Shown: positions 52,102 through 61,334, counted from the stretch's first letter. The stretch is 64,000 nt of DNA from Thauera terpenica 58Eu (GCF_000443165.1 NZ_ATJV01000070.1:1-64000); one strand, 5' to 3'. A program made the numbers and translations. The notes: generated from the letters alone by a model not told the origin.

Positions 52102-53142
52102 TCAGCGCGCGGCCCAGGCGTTGAAGCGCTGCTCAAGGTTCTCGCCGTGCTCGACCCAGAACTCGGTGTCGGTCTCCATCGCCCCCTTCATGTTCGCGGG
52201 CGCGGTCGGCAGGCCGGTGGCGACCTTGGCGTCGATCGCCGGCACGGCCTTCAGGTTGACCGGGCCGTAGGCGATCTCGCCGGAGAACACCGCCTGGTTT
52301 TCCGGCTGGCTGGCGAAACGGATGAACTTCAGCGCCTCGGCCTTGTTCGGTGAGCCCTTGGGGATGGCCCACGAATCGACGTCGTAGATGCTGCCGTTCC
52401 ACACCACCTTGAGGTTCTTGCCTTCGACCTGGGCGGCGGAGATGCGGCCATTGTAGGCGGCACTCATGACCAGGTCGCCCGAGGCGAGCAGCTGCGGCGG
52501 CTGCGCGCCGGCTTCCCACCACTGGATGTTCGCCTTGAGCTTGTCGAGCTTGGCGAAGGCGCGGTCGACCCCGGCCGGGGTGGCGAGCACCTTGTAAACA
52601 TCGCTGGTCGGCACGCCATCGGCGAGCAGGGCGAATTCGAGGGTGTACTTCGCGCCCTTGCGTAGACCGCGCTTGCCGGGGAATTTGTCCACGTTCCAGA
52701 AGTCTGCCCAGGAGGTCGGCGCCTCCTTGAGGCGGTCGGCGTTGTAGGCGAGCGCGGTCGACCACACGAAGATGCCGACGCCGCATTCGTTCGCCGCCGC
52801 CGGCACGAAATCGGCCTTGTCGCCCACCTGTGCGAAGTCGATCTTCTCGAACAAGCCTTCCTCGCAACCGCGCACCAGCTCGGGCGACTCGACCTCGAGC
52901 ACATCCCAGGTCACGTTGCCTGCCTCGACCATGGCTTTCACCTTGGCCTGCTCGCCGTTGTATTCGCCGGCGACGACCTTGACCCCGGTGGCCTTGGCAA
53001 AGGGCTCGTAGTAGGCCTTGTATTGCGCCTTCTGCGAGGCGCCACCGAAGGAGATGACGGTGATGTCGGCTGATGCGGTACCGACGGCACCGCCGAGGGC
53101 GACGAGGACGGCGGCGCGAAGAAAGGATGCGGCGTGCTTCAT
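52102..53142 (-). CDS. Periplasmic spermidine/putrescine-type binding protein
   Basis: 346 aa with a signal peptide ending about residue 25 (GTASAD). The body shows PotD/PotF-type signatures: TVISFGGASQKAQYKAYYEPF, TWDVLEVESPELVRGCEEGLFEK, GIFVWSTALAYN. Binds the imported amine or amino acid. It lies 105 bp before the permeases and 84 bp after the ATPase gene. Confidence 0.9.
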   Translation of the reverse strand: MKHAASFLRAAVLVALGGAVGTASADITVISFGGASQKAQYKAYYEPFAKATGVKVVAGEYNGEQAKVKAMVEAGNVTWDVLEVESPELVRGCEEGLFEKIDFAQVGDKADFVPAAANECGVGIFVWSTALAYNADRLKEAPTSWADFWNVDKFPGKRGLRKGAKYTLEFALLADGVPTSDVYKVLATPAGVDRAFAKLDKLKANIQWWEAGAQPPQLLASGDLVMSAAYNGRISAAQVEGKNLKVVWNGSIYDVDSWAIPKGSPNKAEALKFIRFASQPENQAVFSGEIAYGPVNLKAVPAIDAKVATGLPTAPANMKGAMETDTEFWVEHGENLEQRFNAWAAR

Positions 53143-53226
53143 GATGTGTCTCCGGTTCTGGTTTTATGGGTGTTGCGAGGAAGGCCGCCGAGCGGCCGGG
53201 ATTGCGGATATGTCGGCGGGGCTGCC

Positions 53227-54333
53227 TCAGTGCGCAGCGGGCACGTCGAGCGCGCGGGTGTGCGCCGGATCGAGCCCGAGGCGAATGGCATCGCCGGGGC
53301 GCAGCGAGCGGTCAAGCTGCGAGACGGGTGCCTTGATGGTGAACTCGTGCTTGCCGGCGAGCTCGACGCGCAGGCGGATCTGGTCGCCAAGGTAGATCAG
53401 CTCACGCACGGTGGCATCGAGCCGGTTGGTGCCCTCCGCCTCGCCGGCGAGCTGCACGCGCTCCGGACGCACCGCGATGCGAGCGCGGCCGCCGGCACCG
53501 ACGTTGCCGGTGCGCGCACGCAGCACCGTGCCGCAGTCGAGGCGCACCTCGCACTCCTCGCCCGCCACCGCCACCACGGTGCCGTCGAGGGCGTTGTTCT
53601 CGCCGATGAAATCGGCGACGAAGGAGTTTGTCGGGTATTCGTACAGCGCCTCGGGAGCATCGATCTGCTGGATCACGCCCTGATTGAACACGGCGATGCG
53701 GTCCGACATGGTCAGCGCCTCGCTCTGGTCGTGGGTGACGAACACCACGGTGATGCCGAGCTTCTGCTGGATGTGCTTGATCTCGAGCTGCATGCGCTCG
53801 CGCAGGTTCTTGTCGAGCGCGCCGAGCGGCTCGTCCATCAACACCAGCTGCGGATCGAACACGAGCGCACGGGCGAGCGCGATGCGCTGCTGCTGGCCGC
53901 CCGAGAGCTGCTGCGGATAGCGGCTGCCGAAGGCCTCGAGCTGCACCATGTCGAGCGCGCGCTTGACCCGCGCCTCGACCTCGCTGGGCGCCAGCTTGCG
54001 CACCCGCAGCGGAAAACGCAGGTTGTCGGCCACCGTCATGTGCGGAAACAGCGCATAGTTCTGGAACACCATGCCGATGTTGCGACGGTAGGGCGGCACC
54101 CGGTTGATGACCTCGCCGTCGAGGCGGATCTCGCCGCCGGTAGGCGTCTCGAAGCCGGCCAGCATCATCAGGCAGGTGGTTTTCCCCGAGCCCGACGGAC
54201 CGAGCAGGGTGAGGAACTCGCCGCGGCGAATGTCGAGATTGAGGTCCCGCACGATCAGGGTTTCGCCGTCGTAGGTCTTCTGGACGTTGCGAAAGCTGAC
54301 GTGGGGCGCCTGCCTGTTATGGACCGCTTCCAT
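53227..54333 (-). CDS. ABC transporter ATPase, PotA-like
   Basis: 368 aa. Walker A LLGPSGSGKTTCLMML, signature LSGGQQQRIALARAL, Walker B LVLMDEPLGALDKNLRE, H-loop VTHDQSEA and a C-terminal TOBE domain. Energises the importer. First gene of the transporter-gabDT operon, 120 bp from the divergent MocR regulator. Confidence 0.94.
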   Translation of the reverse strand: MEAVHNRQAPHVSFRNVQKTYDGETLIVRDLNLDIRRGEFLTLLGPSGSGKTTCLMMLAGFETPTGGEIRLDGEVINRVPPYRRNIGMVFQNYALFPHMTVADNLRFPLRVRKLAPSEVEARVKRALDMVQLEAFGSRYPQQLSGGQQQRIALARALVFDPQLVLMDEPLGALDKNLRERMQLEIKHIQQKLGITVVFVTHDQSEALTMSDRIAVFNQGVIQQIDAPEALYEYPTNSFVADFIGENNALDGTVVAVAGEECEVRLDCGTVLRARTGNVGAGGRARIAVRPERVQLAGEAEGTNRLDATVRELIYLGDQIRLRVELAGKHEFTIKAPVSQLDRSLRPGDAIRLGLDPAHTRALDVPAAH

Positions 54334-54391
54334 CTGTCTCCGTCTCCTGCAAGGGGCGCTGAACGCTCTGGCGAACGAATCCTAGGCCACG

Positions 54392-54439
54392 AATTGGCCC
54401 GGGCTTGATCCAATTACTTATACTTTCATAGAACCAATT
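54392..54439. promoter_or_regulatory. Divergent promoter with three CCAATT elements
   Basis: CCAATT occurs at 54410-54415 and 54434-54439 as a direct repeat 24 bp apart, and inverted (AATTGG) at 54392-54397. The tract between the two direct copies is AT-rich (CTTATACTTTCATA). Direct repeats on one face fit MocR/GabR binding. Confidence 0.5.
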
Positions 54440-54453
54440 TTTGCTGCACTGCA

Positions 54454-55938
54454 ATGGATTGCCGACTCAGCTGCGAGCTCATCGCCCACGCCTACGCGGA
54501 TCAGGCGCCCTCTTCCAGCGCCCGCGCGCGCCTCTATCTCGCCATCCGCGAGGCCATCATCGCGCGCCGGCTCGCGCCCGGTACCGCCCTGCCGCCCACC
54601 CGCACCCTGGCGGCAGAGCTCGCGCTGGGGCGGAACACCGTGGTGCGGGTGTACGACCAGCTCATCGTCGAAGGCTACCTGGACAGCCGGGTGGGCTCGG
54701 GCACCTTCGTCTCCGACGCGGTGACCGCCACTGCACCGCAGCAAAAACCACGGCGCATGGTCGGTGCACGCAGCGAGGGACTGTCCAGAAGGGGGTGCCG
54801 GATCGCCTCCGGTGCGCTGTCGAGCCGGGTACAGGCGGGCGCCTTCATGCCCGGGTTCCCGGACGTCAGCCATTTCCCCTTTGCCACCTGGCGCAAGCTG
54901 GTCGCCAAGCAGATGCGGCTCGAGCAGCGCCACCTCGCGCAATATGGCTACGGTGGCTACGGCCCGCTGAAGCTGGTGCTGGCCGAATACCTGCGCGTGA
55001 CCCGCATGATGTCGTGCAGCCCGCAGCAGATCCTGATCCTGAACGGCTCGCACCAGGCACTCGACCTGTGCGCGCGCATGCTCGCCGACGTCGGCGACGT
55101 GGCGTGGATGGAAGACCCGGGCTACTGGGGGGCACGCAGCGTGCTCGCGGCCTCCGACCTCGCCATCCATCCGGTACCGGTGGACGCCCAGGGCATCAAC
55201 CCGCAGGCGGCCGACTGGGACCACCCGCCACGCCTGATCTTCGTATCGCCCTCCAGCCAGTACCCGACGGGGGCGGTGATGTCGCTCGAACGGCGCCTGC
55301 GCCTGCTCGAATACGCCGAGAAGAACCGCATCTGGATCATCGAGGACGACTACGACAACGAGATCCGCTACCACGGCCACCCGGTGGCCTCGCTGTTCGG
55401 CCTGTCGGCGGCACAGCGGGTGATCTACGTCGGCACCTTCAGCAAGGTGATGTACCCCGGCCTGCGCCTGGCCTATCTGGTGGTACCGGAAGATCTCGTC
55501 GAGGCCTTCACCACCGGCAACGCCGAGCTCTACCGCGAGGGCCGCATGCTGGAGCAGGCGGCACTGGCCGAGTTCATCGACGGCGGCCACTTCACCACCC
55601 ACATCCGCCGCATGCGCGGCATCTACGAGGAGCGCCGCGACCGCCTCATCGAGGTGCTGCAGCGCCACCTCGCTGGCATCGCCACGCCAGCCGGCGGCCT
55701 CGCCGGCCTGCACATCCCGGTGCACTTCGAGCGCCCGCTCGACGACGTGCTGCTGGCCGCCAGGGCGCTGCGCGAGGGCGTGGTGATGCGACCGCTCTCA
55801 CTGTATGCGATCGATCCGGCAAACCGGCGCGCAGGCATGAACCTCGGCTTCGCAGCGGTGCCGGTGGAGCAGATCGAGGCGCCCGCCCTCAAGCTGGTGC
55901 GCCTGATCCACGACCTGCTGCCGGCGGCAAGCCGCTGA
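54454..55938 (+). CDS. MocR/GabR-family transcriptional regulator
   Basis: 494 aa. An N-terminal GntR winged helix (RLAPGTALPPTRTLAAELALGRNTVVRVYDQL) is joined to an aminotransferase-like domain with PLP lysine Lys331 (GTFSKVMYPGLRLAY). GabR-type proteins sense GABA plus PLP and activate gabTD; divergent placement to the transporter-gabDT operon supports the same role here. Start ATG at 54454. Confidence 0.88.
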   Translation: MDCRLSCELIAHAYADQAPSSSARARLYLAIREAIIARRLAPGTALPPTRTLAAELALGRNTVVRVYDQLIVEGYLDSRVGSGTFVSDAVTATAPQQKPRRMVGARSEGLSRRGCRIASGALSSRVQAGAFMPGFPDVSHFPFATWRKLVAKQMRLEQRHLAQYGYGGYGPLKLVLAEYLRVTRMMSCSPQQILILNGSHQALDLCARMLADVGDVAWMEDPGYWGARSVLAASDLAIHPVPVDAQGINPQAADWDHPPRLIFVSPSSQYPTGAVMSLERRLRLLEYAEKNRIWIIEDDYDNEIRYHGHPVASLFGLSAAQRVIYVGTFSKVMYPGLRLAYLVVPEDLVEAFTTGNAELYREGRMLEQAALAEFIDGGHFTTHIRRMRGIYEERRDRLIEVLQRHLAGIATPAGGLAGLHIPVHFERPLDDVLLAARALREGVVMRPLSLYAIDPANRRAGMNLGFAAVPVEQIEAPALKLVRLIHDLLPAASR

Positions 55939-56010
55939 GCACGGGCAAAAAAAAGCGGCCGCCGGTCGATTCGGAGCGGACCCGCCGCGAGGGGGAGAGG
56001 CGGGTAGGAC

Positions 56011-56118
56011 TCAGGTCGCCGCGACGAGGGCAGGGACGGCGTCGAAGAGCTCGGCCACCTGCAAGGTCGGCGCTTGCGGATCCTTGTTGATCGCCACGAT
56101 CACCCTGGAGTCCTTCAT
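56011..56118 (-). pseudogene. etfA: Remnant of etfA (C-terminal end)
   Basis: 35-codon frame with its own ATG and AAGGGAA site. MKDSRVIVAINKDPQAPTLQ and then VAELFDAVPALVAAT match the C-terminus of electron-transfer flavoprotein alpha (K-x-SKxIVAINKDP...), with the usual DYGLVGDL segment deleted. The other roughly 280 residues are absent. It lies 40 bp downstream of the CoA-transferase. A non-functional remnant is most likely. Confidence 0.65.
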
Positions 56119-56158
56119 GGCGTTCCCTTGTGTTCGTCTTGAGGGTTCTTGTGCCGTT

Positions 56159-57382
56159 TCACACCACGCCGTCCGCGCGCAGGCGGGCGATCGCCGCGGC
56201 GTCGAGGCCGAGCGTGGCGGCGAGGATGTCGTCGGTGTGCTCGCCTAGCATGGGCGGCGGCAGGCGGTAATCCACCGGCGTGGCCGACAGCTTCATCGGG
56301 CTGGCCACCAGCGGCAGCTGGCCGGCGATCGGATGCGGCACCGTCACCTTCAGGCCGCGCGCCTGCACCTGCGGGTCGGCAAAGACATCGGCGAGGGTGT
56401 TGATCGGCCCGCAGGGCACGGCGAGCGCCTCCAGGGTCGAGATCCAATCCGCGGTGCTGCGCTCGACGGTGAGCTTCTTCAGCAGCGGGATCAGCACGCT
56501 GCGGTTGCCCACACGCGCGCGATTGGTGGCGAAGCGCACATCGGCGGCGAGTTCGGGCGCAGCGGCGACCTCGCAGAAGCGTGCGAACTGAGCGTCGTTG
56601 CCGATGGCCAGGATCATGTAGCCGTCGGCGGTGGGGAAGTCCTGGTAAGGAACGATGTTGGGGTGGGCGTTGCCCAGCCGCTGCGGACTGTGCCCGGTGG
56701 CGAGATAGTTCGCAGCCTGGTTGGCGAGACAGGCGACCTGCACATCGAGCAAGGCCATGTCGATGTACTGCCCCTCGCCGCTGCGCTCACGCCAGGCGAG
56801 CGCAGCAAGCACCGCGTTGGTGGCGTACAGACCGGTGAGGATGTCGGTGAGCGCGACCCCCACCTTCATCGGCCCACTGCCATCCTCGCCATCAGGGCGA
56901 CCGGTGATGCTCATCAGGCCGCCCAGGCCCTGGATGAGGAAGTCGTAGCCCGCACGTGGCGCGTATGGCCCGTCCTGGCCGAAGCCGGTGATCGAGCAAT
57001 ACACCAGACGCGGATTCACCGCCTTCAGGCTGTCGTAATCGAGGCCGTACTGCGCCAGGCCACCGGCCTTGAAGTTCTCCAGCACCACGTCGGACTGCGC
57101 GGCGAGCTGGCGCACCAGCGCCTGGCCTTCAGCCTGGGTGATGTCGATGGTGATCGAACGCTTGTTGCGGTTGGCGCACAGGTAGTAGGCCGCCACCTCG
57201 GTGTCGGCGCCCTGTTCGTCCTTGAGCCAGGGCGGACCCCAGCCGCGGGTGTCATCACCGACACCGGGACGCTCGACCTTGATTACGTCCGCCCCCAGGT
57301 CGGCGAGCATCTGCCCGGCCCAGGGGCCGGCGAGGATGCGGGAAAGGTCGAGGACACGAAGATGCGACAGGGCGCTGGGCAT
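56159..57382 (-). CDS. Class III (CaiB/BaiF) CoA-transferase, probable glutarate CoA-transferase
   Basis: 407 aa. N-terminal VLDLSRILAGPWAGQMLADLGADVIKVE and the catalytic Asp180 in VGVALTDILTG are family hallmarks. Placed 16 bp after glutaryl-CoA dehydrogenase, it likely transfers CoA from succinyl-CoA to glutarate, as its vertebrate homologue SUGCT does. That assignment is from context. Confidence 0.88.
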   Translation of the reverse strand: MPSALSHLRVLDLSRILAGPWAGQMLADLGADVIKVERPGVGDDTRGWGPPWLKDEQGADTEVAAYYLCANRNKRSITIDITQAEGQALVRQLAAQSDVVLENFKAGGLAQYGLDYDSLKAVNPRLVYCSITGFGQDGPYAPRAGYDFLIQGLGGLMSITGRPDGEDGSGPMKVGVALTDILTGLYATNAVLAALAWRERSGEGQYIDMALLDVQVACLANQAANYLATGHSPQRLGNAHPNIVPYQDFPTADGYMILAIGNDAQFARFCEVAAAPELAADVRFATNRARVGNRSVLIPLLKKLTVERSTADWISTLEALAVPCGPINTLADVFADPQVQARGLKVTVPHPIAGQLPLVASPMKLSATPVDYRLPPPMLGEHTDDILAATLGLDAAAIARLRADGVV

Positions 57383-57398
57383 TACGGATCTCCCTGGA

Positions 57399-58586
57399 TC
57401 AGTTACTGAACGCGGCGATGCCGGTGATGGCGCGGCCGAGGATCAGCGCATGGACGTCGTGCGTGCCCTCATAGGTGTTGACCACCTCGAGGTTCACCAG
57501 GTGGCGCGCCACCGGGTATTCGTCCGAGATGCCGTTGCCGCCGAGCATGTCGCGCGCCATGCGGGCGATGTCGAGCGCCTTGCCGCAGGAGTTGCGTTTG
57601 ACGATGGAGGTGATCTCGACCGGGGCGATGCCCTCGTCCTTCATCCGGCCGACGCGCAGCACCGCCTGCAGGCCGAGGGTGATCTCGGTGAGCATGTCGG
57701 CGAGCTTCTTCTGCACAAGCTGGTTGGCAGCGAGCGGGCGATTGAATTGATTACGTTCCATCGTGTACTGGCGCGCGGTCTCGTAGCAGGACTCGGCAGC
57801 ACCGAGCGCACCCCAGGCGATGCCGAAGCGCGCCGAGTTCAGGCAGGTGAACGGGCCCTTGAGTCCGCGCACGCTGGGGAAGGCGTTCTCTTCCGGCACG
57901 AACACCTCGTCCATCACGATCTCACCGGTGATCGAGGCGCGCAGGCCGACCTTGCCGTGGATGGTCGGGGCGGTGAGGCCCTTCCAGCCCTTCTCGAGGA
58001 TGAAGCCACGGATATCGCCTTCATCGTCCTTGGCCCACACCACGAACACGTCGGCGATCGGGCTGTTGGTGATCCACATCTTGCTGCCCGACAGGCTGAA
58101 GCCACCTGCGACCTTGCGCGCACGGGTGATCATCGAGCCCGGATCGGAGCCGTGGTTGGGCTCGGTGAGGCCGAAGCAGCCGATCCACTCGCCGGTGGCG
58201 AGCTTGGGCAGATATTTCTGCTTCTGTTCTTCGCTCCCGAATTCATTGATCGGCACCATCACCAGCGAGCTCTGCACGCTCATCATCGAGCGGTAACCGG
58301 AGTCGACACGCTCGACCTCACGCGCGATCAGGCCGTAGCACACGTAGTTCAGACCGGAGCCACCGTATTGCTCGGGGATGGTGGCGCCCAGCAGGCCGAG
58401 CTCGCCCATTTCGCGAAAGATGCTCGCATCGGTCCTTTCATGGCGGAAAGCCTCCTGCACACGCGGCATCAGCTTGTCCTGACAGTAGGCGCGCGCGGCA
58501 TCGCGCACCATGCGCTCGGTTTCGCTGAGCTGCAGGTCGAGCAGCAGCGGGTCTTCCCAGTTGAAGCTGGCTTTTGTTGAGGCCAT
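57399..58586 (-). CDS. gcdH: Glutaryl-CoA dehydrogenase
   Basis: 395 aa. [15 protein letters not shown] and the catalytic Glu373 in [22 protein letters not shown], plus [30 protein letters not shown], are diagnostic of GcdH, which oxidatively decarboxylates glutaryl-CoA to crotonyl-CoA with ETF as acceptor. First gene of its operon, divergent from a LysR regulator. Confidence 0.94.
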   Translation of the reverse strand: MASTKASFNWEDPLLLDLQLSETERMVRDAARAYCQDKLMPRVQEAFRHERTDASIFREMGELGLLGATIPEQYGGSGLNYVCYGLIAREVERVDSGYRSMMSVQSSLVMVPINEFGSEEQKQKYLPKLATGEWIGCFGLTEPNHGSDPGSMITRARKVAGGFSLSGSKMWITNSPIADVFVVWAKDDEGDIRGFILEKGWKGLTAPTIHGKVGLRASITGEIVMDEVFVPEENAFPSVRGLKGPFTCLNSARFGIAWGALGAAESCYETARQYTMERNQFNRPLAANQLVQKKLADMLTEITLGLQAVLRVGRMKDEGIAPVEITSIVKRNSCGKALDIARMARDMLGGNGISDEYPVARHLVNLEVVNTYEGTHDVHALILGRAITGIAAFSN

Positions 58587-58647
58587 GTCGAGTCTCCTGT
58601 CGCGTTCGGTCTCACAAGCGGCTGCCTGTGCTTGAAAGGCATCCTAA

Positions 58648-58711
58648 GAACTCCGAACCGGCAAAACAACCGACATTTATGCAGTAATCTGTGCGCTTCA
58701 GGAACTCCGAA
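58648..58711. promoter_or_regulatory. Direct repeat GAACTCCGAA in the gcdR-gcdH gap
   Basis: The 10-mer GAACTCCGAA occurs at 58648-58657 and 58702-58711, 54 bp apart, in the 134-bp divergent intergenic region. The second copy lies inside CTTCAGGAACTCCGAAG, a partial inverted repeat. It is a candidate LysR binding site. Confidence 0.4.
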
Positions 58712-58720
58712 GAATCCTCG

Positions 58721-59620
58721 ATGCGCAAAAAGATCCCCAGCACCACCGCCCTGCTCGCCTTCGAGGCCGCCGCACGCCATGAAAGCTTCACGCGCGCGGC
58801 AGAGGAGCGCGCGCTCACCCAGAGCGCCATCTGCCGCCAGATCGCCGCGCTGGAAGATTTTCTCGGTGTGGCGCTGTTCCGCCGCACCCGACGCGGGGTA
58901 CAACTCACCGAGGCGGGGCTGAGCTACAGCCGCCAGATTGCCGCACGGCTCGATGCCCTCGAACACGACACCCTGGCAGTGATGGCACACCACGGCGCGG
59001 GCAGCGTGCTCGAACTGGCGGTGGTGCCGACCTTCGCCACACGCTGGCTGCTGCCGCGCCTGGCCGGATTTCAGGCACAGAATCCCGAGGTCGTGGTGAA
59101 CATGAGCACCCAGACCCGCCCCTTCCTGTTCGGTGAGACCGAGTACGACGCCGCGATCTACTTCGGCGACGCCGGCTGGCCCGGCACCGAGGCGCACTTC
59201 CTGATGCGGGAGTACCCGGTGCCGGTGTGCAGCCCCGAGCTGGCGGGCGTGCGCGCGCACATGAGCGCGCACGAGATCGCCGGCCTGCCCTTGCTGCAAC
59301 AGACCACCCGCCCTTACGCCTGGCGGCAGTGGTTCGCCGCGGCCGACGTGCAGGCTGCGAACGACATGGGTGGAATGCGTCTGGAGTTGTTCTCGATGCT
59401 CGCCCAGGCGGCGATCGAGCGCATGGGCGTTGCGCTGATCCCACCCTTCCTGATTCAGCACGAGCTCACCACCGGCCGCCTGATCAGCCCCTGCCTGCGC
59501 AGCTTCCCGAGCACGCGGGCGTACTACCTGATCGTGCCCGAGGGCAAGGCCGAGCGCCCCGCGCTGACGCGCTTTCGGGCCTGGCTGGTGGAGGAAGCGC
59601 AGGCCACGGCAGCGCCCTGA
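58721..59620 (+). CDS. LysR-family regulator, GcdR-like
   Basis: 299 aa. The N-terminal winged helix reads FEAAARHESFTRAAEERALTQSAICRQIAALEDFLG, followed by the LysR effector domain. GcvA-like group. Divergent from gcdH, which is the usual location of GcdR, so it probably activates gcdH and the CoA-transferase in response to glutarate or glutaryl-CoA. ATG at 58721. Confidence 0.88.
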   Translation: MRKKIPSTTALLAFEAAARHESFTRAAEERALTQSAICRQIAALEDFLGVALFRRTRRGVQLTEAGLSYSRQIAARLDALEHDTLAVMAHHGAGSVLELAVVPTFATRWLLPRLAGFQAQNPEVVVNMSTQTRPFLFGETEYDAAIYFGDAGWPGTEAHFLMREYPVPVCSPELAGVRAHMSAHEIAGLPLLQQTTRPYAWRQWFAAADVQAANDMGGMRLELFSMLAQAAIERMGVALIPPFLIQHELTTGRLISPCLRSFPSTRAYYLIVPEGKAERPALTRFRAWLVEEAQATAAP

Positions 59621-59633
59621 GCGCGCTCAGGGC
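59614..59633. terminator. Palindrome overlapping convergent stop codons
   Basis: GCCCTGAGCGCGCTCAGGGC, a perfect 20-bp palindrome containing both the regulator's stop and the stop of the convergent EthD-like gene. Probably a shared terminator. Confidence 0.5.
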
Positions 59634-60301
59634 CGCCGGTGCGTCACCCGCGTCAGCATGCACACCGAGGTGGCGGCGTCGATGTGCGCGCCCAGTTCCG
59701 CCGGCAGCGCGGCCCACACCGATTGCCCGGCGAAGGCGGCCGCGACCGCATCGACGGACACATACCAGGCCTCCACGATCAGCTCGTATTCGTAACCGCT
59801 CGGCTGCGCCCCGTCGACGCGGTTGCTGACCAGACGCTGCGCCTGCGCCCAGGGGGAGGACGGCGATGGCGCGAGGACGACCTCATCCAGCGCACCTGGC
59901 GCGCGTGGCTTGAGGAACAGGTACACACAGACCTCGGTCTGCGCGCCGTCCTTGATCACGGCCTCGCGCGCGGTGAGGGCGAAGTTGCGCACATAGGTGG
60001 AGAACACGCGCGGCTCGTCGGGGCGCATGATGCGCAGCGTCTCCGCGTCGCTCCAGATGTCATCCGCCGACTGACGGTCACGCAGCGCGAGCAGGTTCAC
60101 GCCGTCGTAATCCGCGCTCGCACCCGGCGGCAAGTCGGGGTGCTCGAGCACGCGCGAGCACTGCGCGACCGACTTCACCCGGTCGGCGACGTTCACACAC
60201 TGGCGCCCCAGCGCCGAATGCTCGCGCCAGGCCTGTGGAAAGTCCTCGGCCGCCAGCGCCGGATTGCGGCGGGCGAGGTAGATCATCTTCCATTGGCTCA
60301 T
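59627..60301 (-). CDS. EthD-domain-like protein
   Basis: 224 aa. KMIYLARRNPALAAEDFPQAWREHSALGR resembles the start of EthD/dimeric alpha-beta-barrel proteins, and a second similar half begins near SGYEYELIVEAWYVS (about 167-182), so two ferredoxin-like domains are likely. Role unknown; such proteins accompany catabolic oxygenases and acyl-CoA genes. Its ATG overlaps the stop of the upstream gene (ATGA). Confidence 0.65.
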   Translation of the reverse strand: MSQWKMIYLARRNPALAAEDFPQAWREHSALGRQCVNVADRVKSVAQCSRVLEHPDLPPGASADYDGVNLLALRDRQSADDIWSDAETLRIMRPDEPRVFSTYVRNFALTAREAVIKDGAQTEVCVYLFLKPRAPGALDEVVLAPSPSSPWAQAQRLVSNRVDGAQPSGYEYELIVEAWYVSVDAVAAAFAGQSVWAALPAELGAHIDAATSVCMLTRVTHRRP

Positions 60302-61296
60302 GGCGCTCCCCCACCGGCTTGAGCACGGGCGAAGGTGGCCGGCACCGCTGCGGCGGCCTCGTACTCCCCTTTCATGCGCTCAACCAGTTCGGCGACGCTG
60401 GGCACATCGCTGATGCTGCCTATGCCCTGACCGGCAGACCACACGTCCTTCCAGGCCTTGGGCTTGTCCTCGGGGGCAGCGAAGAGGTCGATCTTGCCGC
60501 CGTCCTGGCTGCCCGACAGGGCATCGGGGTCGATACCGGCCGCACGCACGCTGTTCTTCAGGTAGTTGGCCCAGATGCCGCTGAACACCGGCGTATACAC
60601 AATATCTGCGGCAGTGTCGGCAACGATCATCGACTTGTGGCGCGGGTCAGCCACGGCTTCGCGGGTGGCGATGAAGCGCGTACCCATGTAGCCGAGATCG
60701 GCGCCCAGCACTTCGGCGGCGCGCAGGCTGCGCCCGTCCGACAAGGCGCCCGCCAGGATCAGCGTGCCGCTCCAGAACTGGCGCACTTCCGCGACCAGGG
60801 CGAAGGGTGACAGCGTGCCGCCATGGCCACCGGCGCCGGCACACACCAGGATCAGTCCATCGACTCCGGCGGCGGCGGCCTTGCGCGCATGCTCGACGCT
60901 GATGACGTCGTGGAACACCAGCCCGCCATAGGCATGCACGCGCTCGACCACCGCATCCGGACGCCCCACCGAGGTGATGACGAAGGGCACACGGTGCGCG
61001 ACCACGCAGTCGAGATCGACATCGCGGCGCGGGTTGGATTTGTGCAGGATGAGGTTGGCACCGAAGGGGGCGGCCGGGCGCTCGGGATGCTGCGCGTCCC
61101 AGTCGGCGAGCTCACCCTCGATGCGCTCGAGCCAGGCCGCGAGCAGCTCGGGGGTGCGCGCGTTGAGCGTGGGGAAACTGCCGGCCACGCCCGCCTTGCA
61201 CTGCGCCAGCACCAGCTCCGGGCCGCTGGCGAGAAACATCGGCGAGCCGATCAGAGGCAGGGCGAGCCGCCCTTTGAACAAAGCTGGAATGGGCAT
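60298..61296 (-). CDS. Nitronate monooxygenase-family flavoprotein
   Basis: 332 aa. FMN-binding TIM-barrel of the 2-nitropropane dioxygenase family: LPLIGSPMFLASGPELVLAQCKAG, the GAGGHGGTLSPFAL loop, and GADLGYMGTRFIAT. Members oxidise nitronates, but many near acyl-CoA genes act as enoyl or oxidoreductase enzymes of unknown substrate. ATG at 61296. Confidence 0.85.
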   Translation of the reverse strand: MPIPALFKGRLALPLIGSPMFLASGPELVLAQCKAGVAGSFPTLNARTPELLAAWLERIEGELADWDAQHPERPAAPFGANLILHKSNPRRDVDLDCVVAHRVPFVITSVGRPDAVVERVHAYGGLVFHDVISVEHARKAAAAGVDGLILVCAGAGGHGGTLSPFALVAEVRQFWSGTLILAGALSDGRSLRAAEVLGADLGYMGTRFIATREAVADPRHKSMIVADTAADIVYTPVFSGIWANYLKNSVRAAGIDPDALSGSQDGGKIDLFAAPEDKPKAWKDVWSAGQGIGSISDVPSVAELVERMKGEYEAAAAVPATFARAQAGGGAP

Positions 61297-61317
61297 ACCC
61301 TCATCTCCACAATCAGA

Positions 61318-61334
61318 TTTCAAACCGTTTGAAA
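61318..61334. promoter_or_regulatory. TTTCAAACCGTTTGAAA palindrome
   Basis: Palindromic except for the central base, 22-38 bp upstream of the nitronate-monooxygenase-family gene. Candidate operator, adjacent to the terminator of the upstream operon. Confidence 0.4.

Noticed and set aside
55939-56010. Terminator after the MocR gene from the A8 run
   Set aside because: The A-run precedes a GC stretch without a clear matched stem in the right orientation.
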